Assembly: GCA_039654915.1 (NCBI GenBank) | Contig: CM077594.1 | Coordinates: forward strand, 33,763,001 to 33,827,000 | Direction of reading: 5' to 3' | Length of the DNA: 64,000 nucleotides | From: Aquilaria yunnanensis | Lineage: Eukaryota > Streptophyta > Magnoliopsida > Malvales > Thymelaeaceae | Part shown: positions 9,801 through 22,900 of the stretch, in pieces | How the letters are laid out: each line of letters opens with the position of its first letter | Numbering within the stretch: position 1 is the stretch's first letter | Notes under the pieces: generated by a model | Database searches by the model: none | What the model was told of the DNA's origin: nothing | Seen by the model: only the letters and a program-made list of their open reading frames with translations | Made by a program: the position numbers and the translations under genes

Positions 9801-10989
9801 CCTTAACCTCAAACTTTAACCAATTTTTCAAACACAGTCAATTTTCTCGAACGATAAGAGAGTTTCTGTCGTAGAGGTTCTAAGGAAATCTCCTTAACCT
9901 CAAACTTCAATCAATTTTTCAAACACAGTCCATTTTTCTCCAACGATAGCTGAGTTCCTATCGTACAGGTTATAAGGAAATCTCATTAACCTCAAACTTC
10001 AATCAATTTTTTAAACATAGTCACTTTTTCTCCAACGATAGGAGAGTTCCTGTCGTAGACGTTCAAAAGAAATCTCCTTAAACTCAAACTTGAATCAATT
10101 TTTCAAAAACAGTCCATTTTTCTCCAACGATTGGAGAGTTCCTGTCGTTCAGGTTATAAGGAAATCTCCTTAACCTCAATCCTCAATCAATTTTTCAAAC
10201 ACAGTCAATTTTCTCCAATGATAAAAGAGTTCCTACCGTAGAAGTTATAAGAAAATCTCCTTAACCTCAAACTTCAATCAGTTTTCCAAACACAGTCAAT
10301 TTTTCCCCAACGATAGAAAAATTCTTGTCATAGTGGTTCAAAGGAAATCTCCTTAACGTCAAACATCAATCAATTTTTCAAACACAGTCAATTTTCTCCA
10401 ACGATAGGAGAGTTCCTGTCGAACAGGTTTTAAGGAAATCTCCTTAACCTCAAACCTCAACCAATTTTTCAAACACTGTCAATTTTCTCCAATGATAAGA
10501 GACTTCCTGTCGTAGAGGTTCTAAGGAAATTTCCTAAACCTCAAACTTTAATGAATTTTTCAAACACAATCAATTTTTCTTCAACGATAAGAGAGTTCCT
10601 GTGATAGAGGTTCTAAGGAAATCTCCTTAACCTCAAACTTTAATCAATTTTTCAAACACAGTCAATTTTCTCGAACGATAGGAGAGTTCATATCGTAGAG
10701 GTTCTAAGGAAATCTCCTTAACCTCAAACTTCAATCAATTTTTCAAACACAGTCCATTTTTCTCCAACGATAGGAGAGTCCCTATCGTACAGGTTATAAG
10801 GAAATCTCCTTAACCTCAAACCTCAATCAATTTTTCAAGCACAGTCAATTTTCTCCAATGATAAGAGACTTTCTGTTGTAGAGGTTCTAAGGAAATCTCC
10901 TAAACCTCAAACTTTAATCAATTTCTCAAACACAATCAATTTTTCTTCAACGATAGGAGAGTTCCTGTCATAGAGGTTCTAAGGAAATC
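6882..10989 (+). repeat. HOR copies 2 and 3 (G subtype)
   Basis: These are two full 2,054-bp copies. With copy 1 they share G in TTCATCGATAGG (5654, 7708, 9762), which restores the first arm of the central dyad in monomer 10. I saw no private changes. Confidence 0.9.
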
Positions 10990-13900
10990 TCCTTAACCTC
11001 AAACTTCAATCAATTTTTCAAACACAGTCAATTTTCTCGAACGATAGGAGAGTTCCTGTCGTAGAGGTTCTAAAGAAATCTCCTTAACCTCAAACTTCAA
11101 TCAATTTTTCTAACACAGTCCATTTTTCTCCAACGATAGCTGAGTTCCTGTCGTACAGGTTATAAGGAAATCTCCTTAACCTCAAACTTCAATGATATGA
11201 GACTTTCAGTCGTAGAGGTTCTAAGGAAATATCCTTAACCTCAAACTTCAATCAACTTTTCAAACCAAGTCAATTTTGTCGTACGATAGGAGAGTTAATG
11301 TTGCAGAGATTCTAAGGAAATCTCCTCAACCTCAAACTTCAATCAATTTTTCTCCAACAAGAAGAGAGTTCCAGTCGTAGAGATTGTAAGGAAATCTCCT
11401 TAACCTCGAACATCAATCAATTTTTTTAACACAGTGAACCTTCTCCAACGACAGAAGAGTTCTTGTCGTACAGGTTATAAGGAAATGTCCTTAACCTCAA
11501 ACTTCAATCAATTTTTCAAACACAGTCACTTTTTCTCTAACGATAGGAGAGTTCCTGTCGTAGACGTTCAAAGGAAATCTCTTTAACCTCAAACTTGAAT
11601 GAATTTTTCAAACCAGTCCATTTTTCTCAAACGAAAGGAGAGTTCCTGTCGTACAGGTTATAAGGAAATCTGCTTAACCTCAATCCTCAATCAATCTTTC
11701 AAACACAGTCAATTTTCTCCAATGATAAAAGAGTTCCTGCTGTTGAGGTTATAAGGAAATCTCCTTAACCTCAAACTTTAATCAATTTTTAAAACACAAT
11801 CAATTTTTGTTCATCAATAGGAGAGTTCCTGTCATAGGGGTTCTAAGGAAATCTCCTTAACCTCAAACTTTAACCAATTTTTCAAACACAGTCAATTTTC
11901 TCGAACGATAAGAGAGTTTCTGTCGTAGAGGTTCTAAGGAAATCTCCTTAACCTCAAACTTCAATCAATTTTTCAAACACAGTCCATTTTTCTCCAACGA
12001 TAGCTGAGTTCCTATCGTACAGGTTATAAGGAAATCTCATTAACCTCAAACTTCAATCAATTTTTTAAACATAGTCACTTTTTCTCCAACGATAGGAGAG
12101 TTCCTGTCGTAGACGTTCAAAAGAAATCTCCTTAAACTCAAACTTGAATCAATTTTTCAAAAACAGTCCATTTTTCTCCAACGATTGGAGAGTTCCTGTC
12201 GTTCAGGTTATAAGGAAATCTCCTTAACCTCAATCCTCAATCAATTTTTCAAACACAGTCAATTTTCTCCAATGATAAAAGAGTTCCTACCGTAGAAGTT
12301 ATAAGAAAATCTCCTTAACCTCAAACTTCAATCAGTTTTCCAAACACAGTCAATTTTTCCCCAACGATAGAAAAATTCTTGTCATAGTGGTTCAAAGGAA
12401 ATCTCCTTAACGTCAAACATCAATCAATTTTTCAAACACAGTCAATTTTCTCCAACGATAGGAGAGTTCCTGTCGAACAGGTTTTAAGGAAATCTCCTTA
12501 ACCTCAAACCTCAACCAATTTTTCAAACACTGTCAATTTTCTCCAATGATAAGAGACTTCCTGTCGTAGAGGTTCTAAGGAAATTTCCTAAACCTCAAAC
12601 TTTAATGAATTTTTCAAACACAATCAATTTTTCTTCAACGATAAGAGAGTTCCTGTGATAGAGGTTCTAAGGAAATCTCCTTAACCTCAAACTTTAATCA
12701 ATTTTTCAAACACAGTCAATTTTCTCGAACGATAGGAGAGTTCATATCGTAGAGGTTCTAAGGAAATCTCCTTAACCTCAAACTTCAATCAATTTTTCAA
12801 ACACAGTCCATTTTTCTCCAACGATAGGAGAGTCCCTATCGTACAGGTTATAAGGAAATCTCCTTAACCTCAAACCTCAATCAATTTTTCAAGCACAGTC
12901 AATTTTCTCCAATGATAAGAGACTTTCTGTTGTAGAGGTTCTAAGGAAATCTCCTAAACCTCAAACTTTAATCAATTTCTCAAACACAATCAATTTTTCT
13001 TCAACGATAGGAGAGTTCCTGTCATAGAGGTTCTAAGGAAATCTCCTTAACCTCAAACTTCAATCAATTTTTCAAACACAGTCAATTTTCTCGAACGATA
13101 GGAGAGTTCCTGTCGTAGAGGTTCTAAAGAAATCTCCTTAACCTCAAACTTCAATCAATTTTTCTAACACAGTCCATTTTTCTCCAACGATAGCTGAGTT
13201 CCTGTCGTACAGGTTATAAGGAAATCTCCTTAACCTCAAACTTCAATGATATGAGACTTTCAGTCGTAGAGGTTCTAAGGAAATATCCTTAACCTCAAAC
13301 TTCAATCAACTTTTCAAACCAAGTCAATTTTGTCGTACGATAGGAGAGTTAATGTTGCAGAGATTCTAAGGAAATCTCCTCAACCTCAAACTTCAATCAA
13401 TTTTTCTCCAACAAGAAGAGAGTTCCAGTCGTAGAGATTGTAAGGAAATCTCCTTAACCTCGAACATCAATCAATTTTTTTAACACAGTGAACCTTCTCC
13501 AACGACAGAAGAGTTCTTGTCGTACAGGTTATAAGGAAATGTCCTTAACCTCAAACTTCAATCAATTTTTCAAACACAGTCACTTTTTCTCTAACGATAG
13601 GAGAGTTCCTGTCGTAGACGTTCAAAGGAAATCTCTTTAACCTCAAACTTGAATGAATTTTTCAAACCAGTCCATTTTTCTCAAACGAAAGGAGAGTTCC
13701 TGTCGTACAGGTTATAAGGAAATCTGCTTAACCTCAATCCTCAATCAATCTTTCAAACACAGTCAATTTTCTCCAATGATAAAAGAGTTCCTGCTGTTGA
13801 GGTTATAAGGAAATCTCCTTAACCTCAAACTTTAATCAATTTTTAAAACACAATCAATTTTTGTTCATCAATAGGAGAGTTCCTGTCATAGGGGTTCTAA

Positions 13901-16900
13901 GGAAATCTCCTTAACCTCAAACTTTAACCAATTTTTCAAACACAGTCAATTTTCTCGAACGATAAGAGAGTTTCTGTCGTAGAGGTTCTAAGGAAATCTC
14001 CTTAACCTCAAACTTCAATCAATTTTTCAAACACAGTCCATTTTTCTCCAACGATAGCTGAGTTCCTATCGTACAGGTTATAAGGAAATCTCATTAACCT
14101 CAAACTTCAATCAATTTTTTAAACATAGTCACTTTTTCTCCAACGATAGGAGAGTTCCTGTCGTAGACGTTCAAAAGAAATCTCCTTAAACTCAAACTTG
14201 AATCAATTTTTCAAAAACAGTCCATTTTTCTCCAACGATTGGAGAGTTCCTGTCGTTCAGGTTATAAGGAAATCTCCTTAACCTCAATCCTCAATCAATT
14301 TTTCAAACACAGTCAATTTTCTCCAATGATAAAAGAGTTCCTACCGTAGAAGTTATAAGAAAATCTCCTTAACCTCAAACTTCAATCAGTTTTCCAAACA
14401 CAGTCAATTTTTCCCCAACGATAGAAAAATTCTTGTCATAGTGGTTCAAAGGAAATCTCCTTAACGTCAAACATCAATCAATTTTTCAAACACAGTCAAT
14501 TTTCTCCAACGATAGGAGAGTTCCTGTCGAACAGGTTTTAAGGAAATCTCCTTAACCTCAAACCTCAACCAATTTTTCAAACACTGTCAATTTTCTCCAA
14601 TGATAAGAGACTTCCTGTCGTAGAGGTTCTAAGGAAATTTCCTAAACCTCAAACTTTAATGAATTTTTCAAACACAATCAATTTTTCTTCAACGATAAGA
14701 GAGTTCCTGTGATAGAGGTTCTAAGGAAATCTCCTTAACCTCAAACTTTAATCAATTTTTCAAACACAGTCAATTTTCTCGAACGATAGGAGAGTTCATA
14801 TCGTAGAGGTTCTAAGGAAATCTCCTTAACCTCAAACTTCAATCAATTTTTCAAACACAGTCCATTTTTCTCCAACGATAGGAGAGTCCCTATCGTACAG
14901 GTTATAAGGAAATCTCCTTAACCTCAAACCTCAATCAATTTTTCAAGCACAGTCAATTTTCTCCAATGATAAGAGACTTTCTGTTGTAGAGGTTCTAAGG
15001 AAATCTCCTAAACCTCAAACTTTAATCAATTTCTCAAACACAATCAATTTTTCTTCAACGATAGGAGAGTTCCTGTCATAGAGGTTCTAAGGAAATCTCC
15101 TTAACCTCAAACTTCAATCAATTTTTCAAACACAGTCAATTTTCTCGAACGATAGGAGAGTTCCTGTCGTAGAGGTTCTAAAGAAATCTCCTTAACCTCA
15201 AACTTCAATCAATTTTTCTAACACAGTCCATTTTTCTCCAACGATAGCTGAGTTCCTGTCGTACAGGTTATAAGGAAATCTCCTTAACCTCAAACTTCAA
15301 TGATATGAGACTTTCAGTCGTAGAGGTTCTAAGGAAATATCCTTAACCTCAAACTTCAATCAACTTTTCAAACCAAGTCAATTTTGTCGTACGATAGGAG
15401 AGTTAATGTTGCAGAGATTCTAAGGAAATCTCCTCAACCTCAAACTTCAATCAATTTTTCTCCAACAAGAAGAGAGTTCCAGTCGTAGAGATTGTAAGGA
15501 AATCTCCTTAACCTCGAACATCAATCAATTTTTTTAACACAGTGAACCTTCTCCAACGACAGAAGAGTTCTTGTCGTACAGGTTATAAGGAAATGTCCTT
15601 AACCTCAAACTTCAATCAATTTTTCAAACACAGTCACTTTTTCTCTAACGATAGGAGAGTTCCTGTCGTAGACGTTCAAAGGAAATCTCTTTAACCTCAA
15701 ACTTGAATGAATTTTTCAAACCAGTCCATTTTTCTCAAACGAAAGGAGAGTTCCTGTCGTACAGGTTATAAGGAAATCTGCTTAACCTCAATCCTCAATC
15801 AATCTTTCAAACACAGTCAATTTTCTCCAATGATAAAAGAGTTCCTGCTGTTGAGGTTATAAGGAAATCTCCTTAACCTCAAACTTTAATCAATTTTTAA
15901 AACACAATCAATTTTTGTTCATCAATAGGAGAGTTCCTGTCATAGGGGTTCTAAGGAAATCTCCTTAACCTCAAACTTTAACCAATTTTTCAAACACAGT
16001 CAATTTTCTCGAACGATAAGAGAGTTTCTGTCGTAGAGGTTCTAAGGAAATCTCCTTAACCTCAAACTTCAATCAATTTTTCAAACACAGTCCATTTTTC
16101 TCCAACGATAGCTGAGTTCCTATCGTACAGGTTATAAGGAAATCTCATTAACCTCAAACTTCAATCAATTTTTTAAACATAGTCACTTTTTCTCCAACGA
16201 TAGGAGAGTTCCTGTCGTAGACGTTCAAAAGAAATCTCCTTAAACTCAAACTTGAATCAATTTTTCAAAAACAGTCCATTTTTCTCCAACGATTGGAGAG
16301 TTCCTGTCGTTCAGGTTATAAGGAAATCTCCTTAACCTCAATCCTCAATCAATTTTTCAAACACAGTCAATTTTCTCCAATGATAAAAGAGTTCCTACCG
16401 TAGAAGTTATAAGAAAATCTCCTTAACCTCAAACTTCAATCAGTTTTCCAAACACAGTCAATTTTTCCCCAACGATAGAAAAATTCTTGTCATAGTGGTT
16501 CAAAGGAAATCTCCTTAACGTCAAACATCAATCAATTTTTCAAACACAGTCAATTTTCTCCAACGATAGGAGAGTTCCTGTCGAACAGGTTTTAAGGAAA
16601 TCTCCTTAACCTCAAACCTCAACCAATTTTTCAAACACTGTCAATTTTCTCCAATGATAAGAGACTTCCTGTCGTAGAGGTTCTAAGGAAATTTCCTAAA
16701 CCTCAAACTTTAATGAATTTTTCAAACACAATCAATTTTTCTTCAACGATAAGAGAGTTCCTGTGATAGAGGTTCTAAGGAAATCTCCTTAACCTCAAAC
16801 TTTAATCAATTTTTCAAACACAGTCAATTTTCTCGAACGATAGGAGAGTTCATATCGTAGAGGTTCTAAGGAAATCTCCTTAACCTCAAACTTCAATCAA

Positions 16901-19900
16901 TTTTTCAAACACAGTCCATTTTTCTCCAACGATAGGAGAGTCCCTATCGTACAGGTTATAAGGAAATCTCCTTAACCTCAAACCTCAATCAATTTTTCAA
17001 GCACAGTCAATTTTCTCCAATGATAAGAGACTTTCTGTTGTAGAGGTTCTAAGGAAATCTCCTAAACCTCAAACTTTAATCAATTTCTCAAACACAATCA
17101 ATTTTTCTTCAACGATAGGAGAGTTCCTGTCATAGAGGTTCTAAGGAAATCTCCTTAACCTCAAACTTCAATCAATTTTTCAAACACAGTCAATTTTCTC
17201 GAACGATAGGAGAGTTCCTGTCGTAGAGGTTCTAAAGAAATCTCCTTAACCTCAAACTTCAATCAATTTTTCTAACACAGTCCATTTTTCTCCAACGATA
17301 GCTGAGTTCCTGTCGTACAGGTTATAAGGAAATCTCCTTAACCTCAAACTTCAATGATATGAGACTTTCAGTCGTAGAGGTTCTAAGGAAATATCCTTAA
17401 CCTCAAACTTCAATCAACTTTTCAAACCAAGTCAATTTTGTCGTACGATAGGAGAGTTAATGTTGCAGAGATTCTAAGGAAATCTCCTCAACCTCAAACT
17501 TCAATCAATTTTTCTCCAACAAGAAGAGAGTTCCAGTCGTAGAGATTGTAAGGAAATCTCCTTAACCTCAAACATCAATCAATTTTTTTAACACAGTGAA
17601 CCTTCTCCAACGACAGAAGAGTTCTTGTCGTACAGGTTATAAGGAAATGTCCTTAACCTCAAACTTCAATCAATTTTTCAAACACAGTCACTTTTTCTCT
17701 AACGATAGGAGAGTTCCTGTCGTAGACGTTCAAAGGAAATCTCTTTAACCTCAAACTTGAATGAATTTTTCAAACCAGTCCATTTTTCTCAAACGAAAGG
17801 AGAGTTCCTGTCGTACAGGTTATAAGGAAATCTGCTTAACCTCAATCCTCAATCAATCTTTCAAACACAGTCAATTTTCTCCAATGATAAAAGAGTTCCT
17901 GCTGTTGAGGTTATAAGGAAATCTCCTTAACCTCAAACTTTAATCAATTTTTAAAACACAATCAATTTTTGTTCATCAATAGGAGAGTTCCTGTCATAGG
18001 GGTTCTAAGGAAATCTCCTTAACCTCAAACTTTAACCAATTTTTCAAACACAGTCAATTTTCTCGAACGATAAGAGAGTTTCTGTCGTAGAGGTTCTAAG
18101 GAAATCTCCTTAACCTCAAACTTCAATCAATTTTTCAAACACAGTCCATTTTTCTCCAACGATAGCTGAGTTCCTATCGTACAGGTTATAAGGAAATCTC
18201 ATTAACCTCAAACTTCAATCAATTTTTTAAACATAGTCACTTTTTCTCCAACGATAGGAGAGTTCCTGTCGTAGACGTTCAAAAGAAATCTCCTTAAACT
18301 CAAACTTGAATCAATTTTTCAAAAACAGTCCATTTTTCTCCAACGATTGGAGAGTTCCTGTCGTTCAGGTTATAAGGAAATCTCCTTAACCTCAATCCTC
18401 AATCAATTTTTCAAACACAGTCAATTTTCTCCAATGATAAAAGAGTTCCTACCGTAGAAGTTATAAGAAAATCTCCTTAACCTCAAACTTCAATCAGTTT
18501 TCCAAACACAGTCAATTTTTCCCCAACGATAGAAAAATTCTTGTCATAGTGGTTCAAAGGAAATCTCCTTAACGTCAAACATCAATCAATTTTTCAAACA
18601 CAGTCAATTTTCTCCAACGATAGGAGAGTTCCTGTCGAACAGGTTTTAAGGAAATCTCCTTAACCTCAAACCTCAACCAATTTTTCAAACACTGTCAATT
18701 TTCTCCAATGATAAGAGACTTCCTGTCGTAGAGGTTCTAAGGAAATTTCCTAAACCTCAAACTTTAATGAATTTTTCAAACACAATCAATTTTTCTTCAA
18801 CGATAAGAGAGTTCCTGTGATAGAGGTTCTAAGGAAATCTCCTTAACCTCAAACTTTAATCAATTTTTCAAACACAGTCAATTTTCTCGAACGATAGGAG
18901 AGTTCATATCGTAGAGGTTCTAAGGAAATCTCCTTAACCTCAAACTTCAATCAATTTTTCAAACACAGTCCATTTTTCTCCAACGATAGGAGAGTCCCTA
19001 TCGTACAGGTTATAAGGAAATCTCCTTAACCTCAAACCTCAATCAATTTTTCAAGCACAGTCAATTTTCTCCAATGATAAGAGACTTTCTGTTGTAGAGG
19101 TTCTAAGGAAATCTCCTAAACCTCAAACTTTAATCAATTTCTCAAACACAATCAATTTTTCTTCAACGATAGGAGAGTTCCTGTCATAGAGGTTCTAAGG
19201 AAATCTCCTTAACCTCAAACTTCAATCAATTTTTCAAACACAGTCAATTTTCTCGAACGATAGGAGAGTTCCTGTCGTAGAGGTTCTAAAGAAATCTCCT
19301 TAACCTCAAACTTCAATCAATTTTTCTAACACAGTCCATTTTTCTCCAACGATAGCTGAGTTCCTGTCGTACAGGTTATAAGGAAATCTCCTTAACCTCA
19401 AACTTCAATGATATGAGACTTTCAGTCGTAGAGGTTCTAAGGAAATATCCTTAACCTCAAACTTCAATCAACTTTTCAAACCAAGTCAATTTTGTCGTAC
19501 GATAGGAGAGTTAATGTTGCAGAGATTCTAAGGAAATCTCCTCAACCTCAAACTTCAATCAATTTTTCTCCAACAAGAAGAGAGTTCCAGTCGTAGAGAT
19601 TGTAAGGAAATCTCCTTAACCTCGAACATCAATCAATTTTTTTAACACAGTGAACCTTCTCCAACGACAGAAGAGTTCTTGTCGTACAGGTTATAAGGAA
19701 ATGTCCTTAACCTCAAACTTCAATCAATTTTTCAAACACAGTCACTTTTTCTCTAACGATAGGAGAGTTCCTGTCGTAGACGTTCAAAGGAAATCTCTTT
19801 AACCTCAAACTTGAATGAATTTTTCAAACCAGTCCATTTTTCTCAAACGAAAGGAGAGTTCCTGTCGTACAGGTTATAAGGAAATCTGCTTAACCTCAAT

Positions 19901-22900
19901 CCTCAATCAATCTTTCAAACACAGTCAATTTTCTCCAATGATAAAAGAGTTCCTGCTGTTGAGGTTATAAGGAAATCTCCTTAACCTCAAACTTTAATCA
20001 ATTTTTAAAACACAATCAATTTTTGTTCATCAATAGGAGAGTTCCTGTCATAGGGGTTCTAAGGAAATCTCCTTAACCTCAAACTTTAACCAATTTTTCA
20101 AACACAGTCAATTTTCTCGAACGATAAGAGAGTTTCTGTCGTAGAGGTTCTAAGGAAATCTCCTTAACCTCAAACTTCAATCAATTTTTCAAACACAGTC
20201 CATTTTTCTCCAACGATAGCTGAGTTCCTATCGTACAGGTTATAAGGAAATCTCATTAACCTCAAACTTCAATCAATTTTTTAAACATAGTCACTTTTTC
20301 TCCAACGATAGGAGAGTTCCTGTCGTAGACGTTCAAAAGAAATCTCCTTAAACTCAAACTTGAATCAATTTTTCAAAAACAGTCCATTTTTCTCCAACGA
20401 TTGGAGAGTTCCTGTCGTTCAGGTTATAAGGAAATCTCCTTAACCTCAATCCTCAATCAATTTTTCAAACACAGTCAATTTTCTCCAATGATAAAAGAGT
20501 TCCTACCGTAGAAGTTATAAGAAAATCTCCTTAACCTCAAACTTCAATCAGTTTTCCAAACACAGTCAATTTTTCCCCAACGATAGAAAAATTCTTGTCA
20601 TAGTGGTTCAAAGGAAATCTCCTTAACGTCAAACATCAATCAATTTTTCAAACACAGTCAATTTTCTCCAACGATAGGAGAGTTCCTGTCGAACAGGTTT
20701 TAAGGAAATCTCCTTAACCTCAAACCTCAACCAATTTTTCAAACACTGTCAATTTTCTCCAATGATAAGAGACTTCCTGTCGTAGAGGTTCTAAGGAAAT
20801 TTCCTAAACCTCAAACTTTAATGAATTTTTCAAACACAATCAATTTTTCTTCAACGATAAGAGAGTTCCTGTGATAGAGGTTCTAAGGAAATCTCCTTAA
20901 CCTCAAACTTTAATCAATTTTTCAAACACAGTCAATTTTCTCGAACGATAGGAGAGTTCATATCGTAGAGGTTCTAAGGAAATCTCCTTAACCTCAAACT
21001 TCAATCAATTTTTCAAACACAGTCCATTTTTCTCCAACGATAGGAGAGTCCCTATCGTACAGGTTATAAGGAAATCTCCTTAACCTCAAACCTCAATCAA
21101 TTTTTCAAGCACAGTCAATTTTCTCCAATGATAAGAGACTTTCTGTTGTAGAGGTTCTAAGGAAATCTCCTAAACCTCAAACTTTAATCAATTTCTCAAA
21201 CACAATCAATTTTTCTTCAACGATAGGAGAGTTCCTGTCATAGAGGTTCTAAGGAAATCTCCTTAACCTCAAACTTCAATCAATTTTTCAAACACAGTCA
21301 ATTTTCTCGAACGATAGGAGAGTTCCTGTCGTAGAGGTTCTAAAGAAATCTCCTTAACCTCAAACTTCAATCAATTTTTCTAACACAGTCCATTTTTCTC
21401 CAACGATAGCTGAGTTCCTGTCGTACAGGTTATAAGGAAATCTCCTTAACCTCAAACTTCAATGATATGAGACTTTCAGTCGTAGAGGTTCTAAGGAAAT
21501 ATCCTTAACCTCAAACTTCAATCAACTTTTCAAACCAAGTCAATTTTGTCGTACGATAGGAGAGTTAATGTTGCAGAGATTCTAAGGAAATCTCCTCAAC
21601 CTCAAACTTCAATCAATTTTTCTCCAACAAGAAGAGAGTTCCAGTCGTAGAGATTGTAAGGAAATCTCCTTAACCTCGAACATCAATCAATTTTTTTAAC
21701 ACAGTGAACCTTCTCCAACGACAGAAGAGTTCTTGTCGTACAGGTTATAAGGAAATGTCCTTAACCTCAAACTTCAATCAATTTTTCAAACACAGTCACT
21801 TTTTCTCTAACGATAGGAGAGTTCCTGTCGTAGACGTTCAAAGGAAATCTCTTTAACCTCAAACTTGAATGAATTTTTCAAACCAGTCCATTTTTCTCAA
21901 ACGAAAGGAGAGTTCCTGTCGTACAGGTTATAAGGAAATCTGCTTAACCTCAATCCTCAATCAATCTTTCAAACACAGTCAATTTTCTCCAATGATAAAA
22001 GAGTTCCTGCTGTTGAGGTTATAAGGAAATCTCCTTAACCTCAAACTTTAATCAATTTTTAAAACACAATCAATTTTTGTTCATCAATAGGAGAGTTCCT
22101 GTCATAGGGGTTCTAAGGAAATCTCCTTAACCTCAAACTTTAACCAATTTTTCAAACACAGTCAATTTTCTCGAACGATAAGAGAGTTTCTGTCGTAGAG
22201 GTTCTAAGGAAATCTCCTTAACCTCAAACTTCAATCAATTTTTCAAACACAGTCCATTTTTCTCCAACGATAGCTGAGTTCCTATCGTACAGGTTATAAG
22301 GAAATCTCATTAACCTCAAACTTCAATCAATTTTTTAAACATAGTCACTTTTTCTCCAACGATAGGAGAGTTCCTGTCGTAGACGTTCAAAAGAAATCTC
22401 CTTAAACTCAAACTTGAATCAATTTTTCAAAAACAGTCCATTTTTCTCCAACGATTGGAGAGTTCCTGTCGTTCAGGTTATAAGGAAATCTCCTTAACCT
22501 CAATCCTCAATCAATTTTTCAAACACAGTCAATTTTCTCCAATGATAAAAGAGTTCCTACCGTAGAAGTTATAAGAAAATCTCCTTAACCTCAAACTTCA
22601 ATCAGTTTTCCAAACACAGTCAATTTTTCCCCAACGATAGAAAAATTCTTGTCATAGTGGTTCAAAGGAAATCTCCTTAACGTCAAACATCAATCAATTT
22701 TTCAAACACAGTCAATTTTCTCCAACGATAGGAGAGTTCCTGTCGAACAGGTTTTAAGGAAATCTCCTTAACCTCAAACCTCAACCAATTTTTCAAACAC
22801 TGTCAATTTTCTCCAATGATAAGAGACTTCCTGTCGTAGAGGTTCTAAGGAAATTTCCTAAACCTCAAACTTTAATGAATTTTTCAAACACAATCAATTT

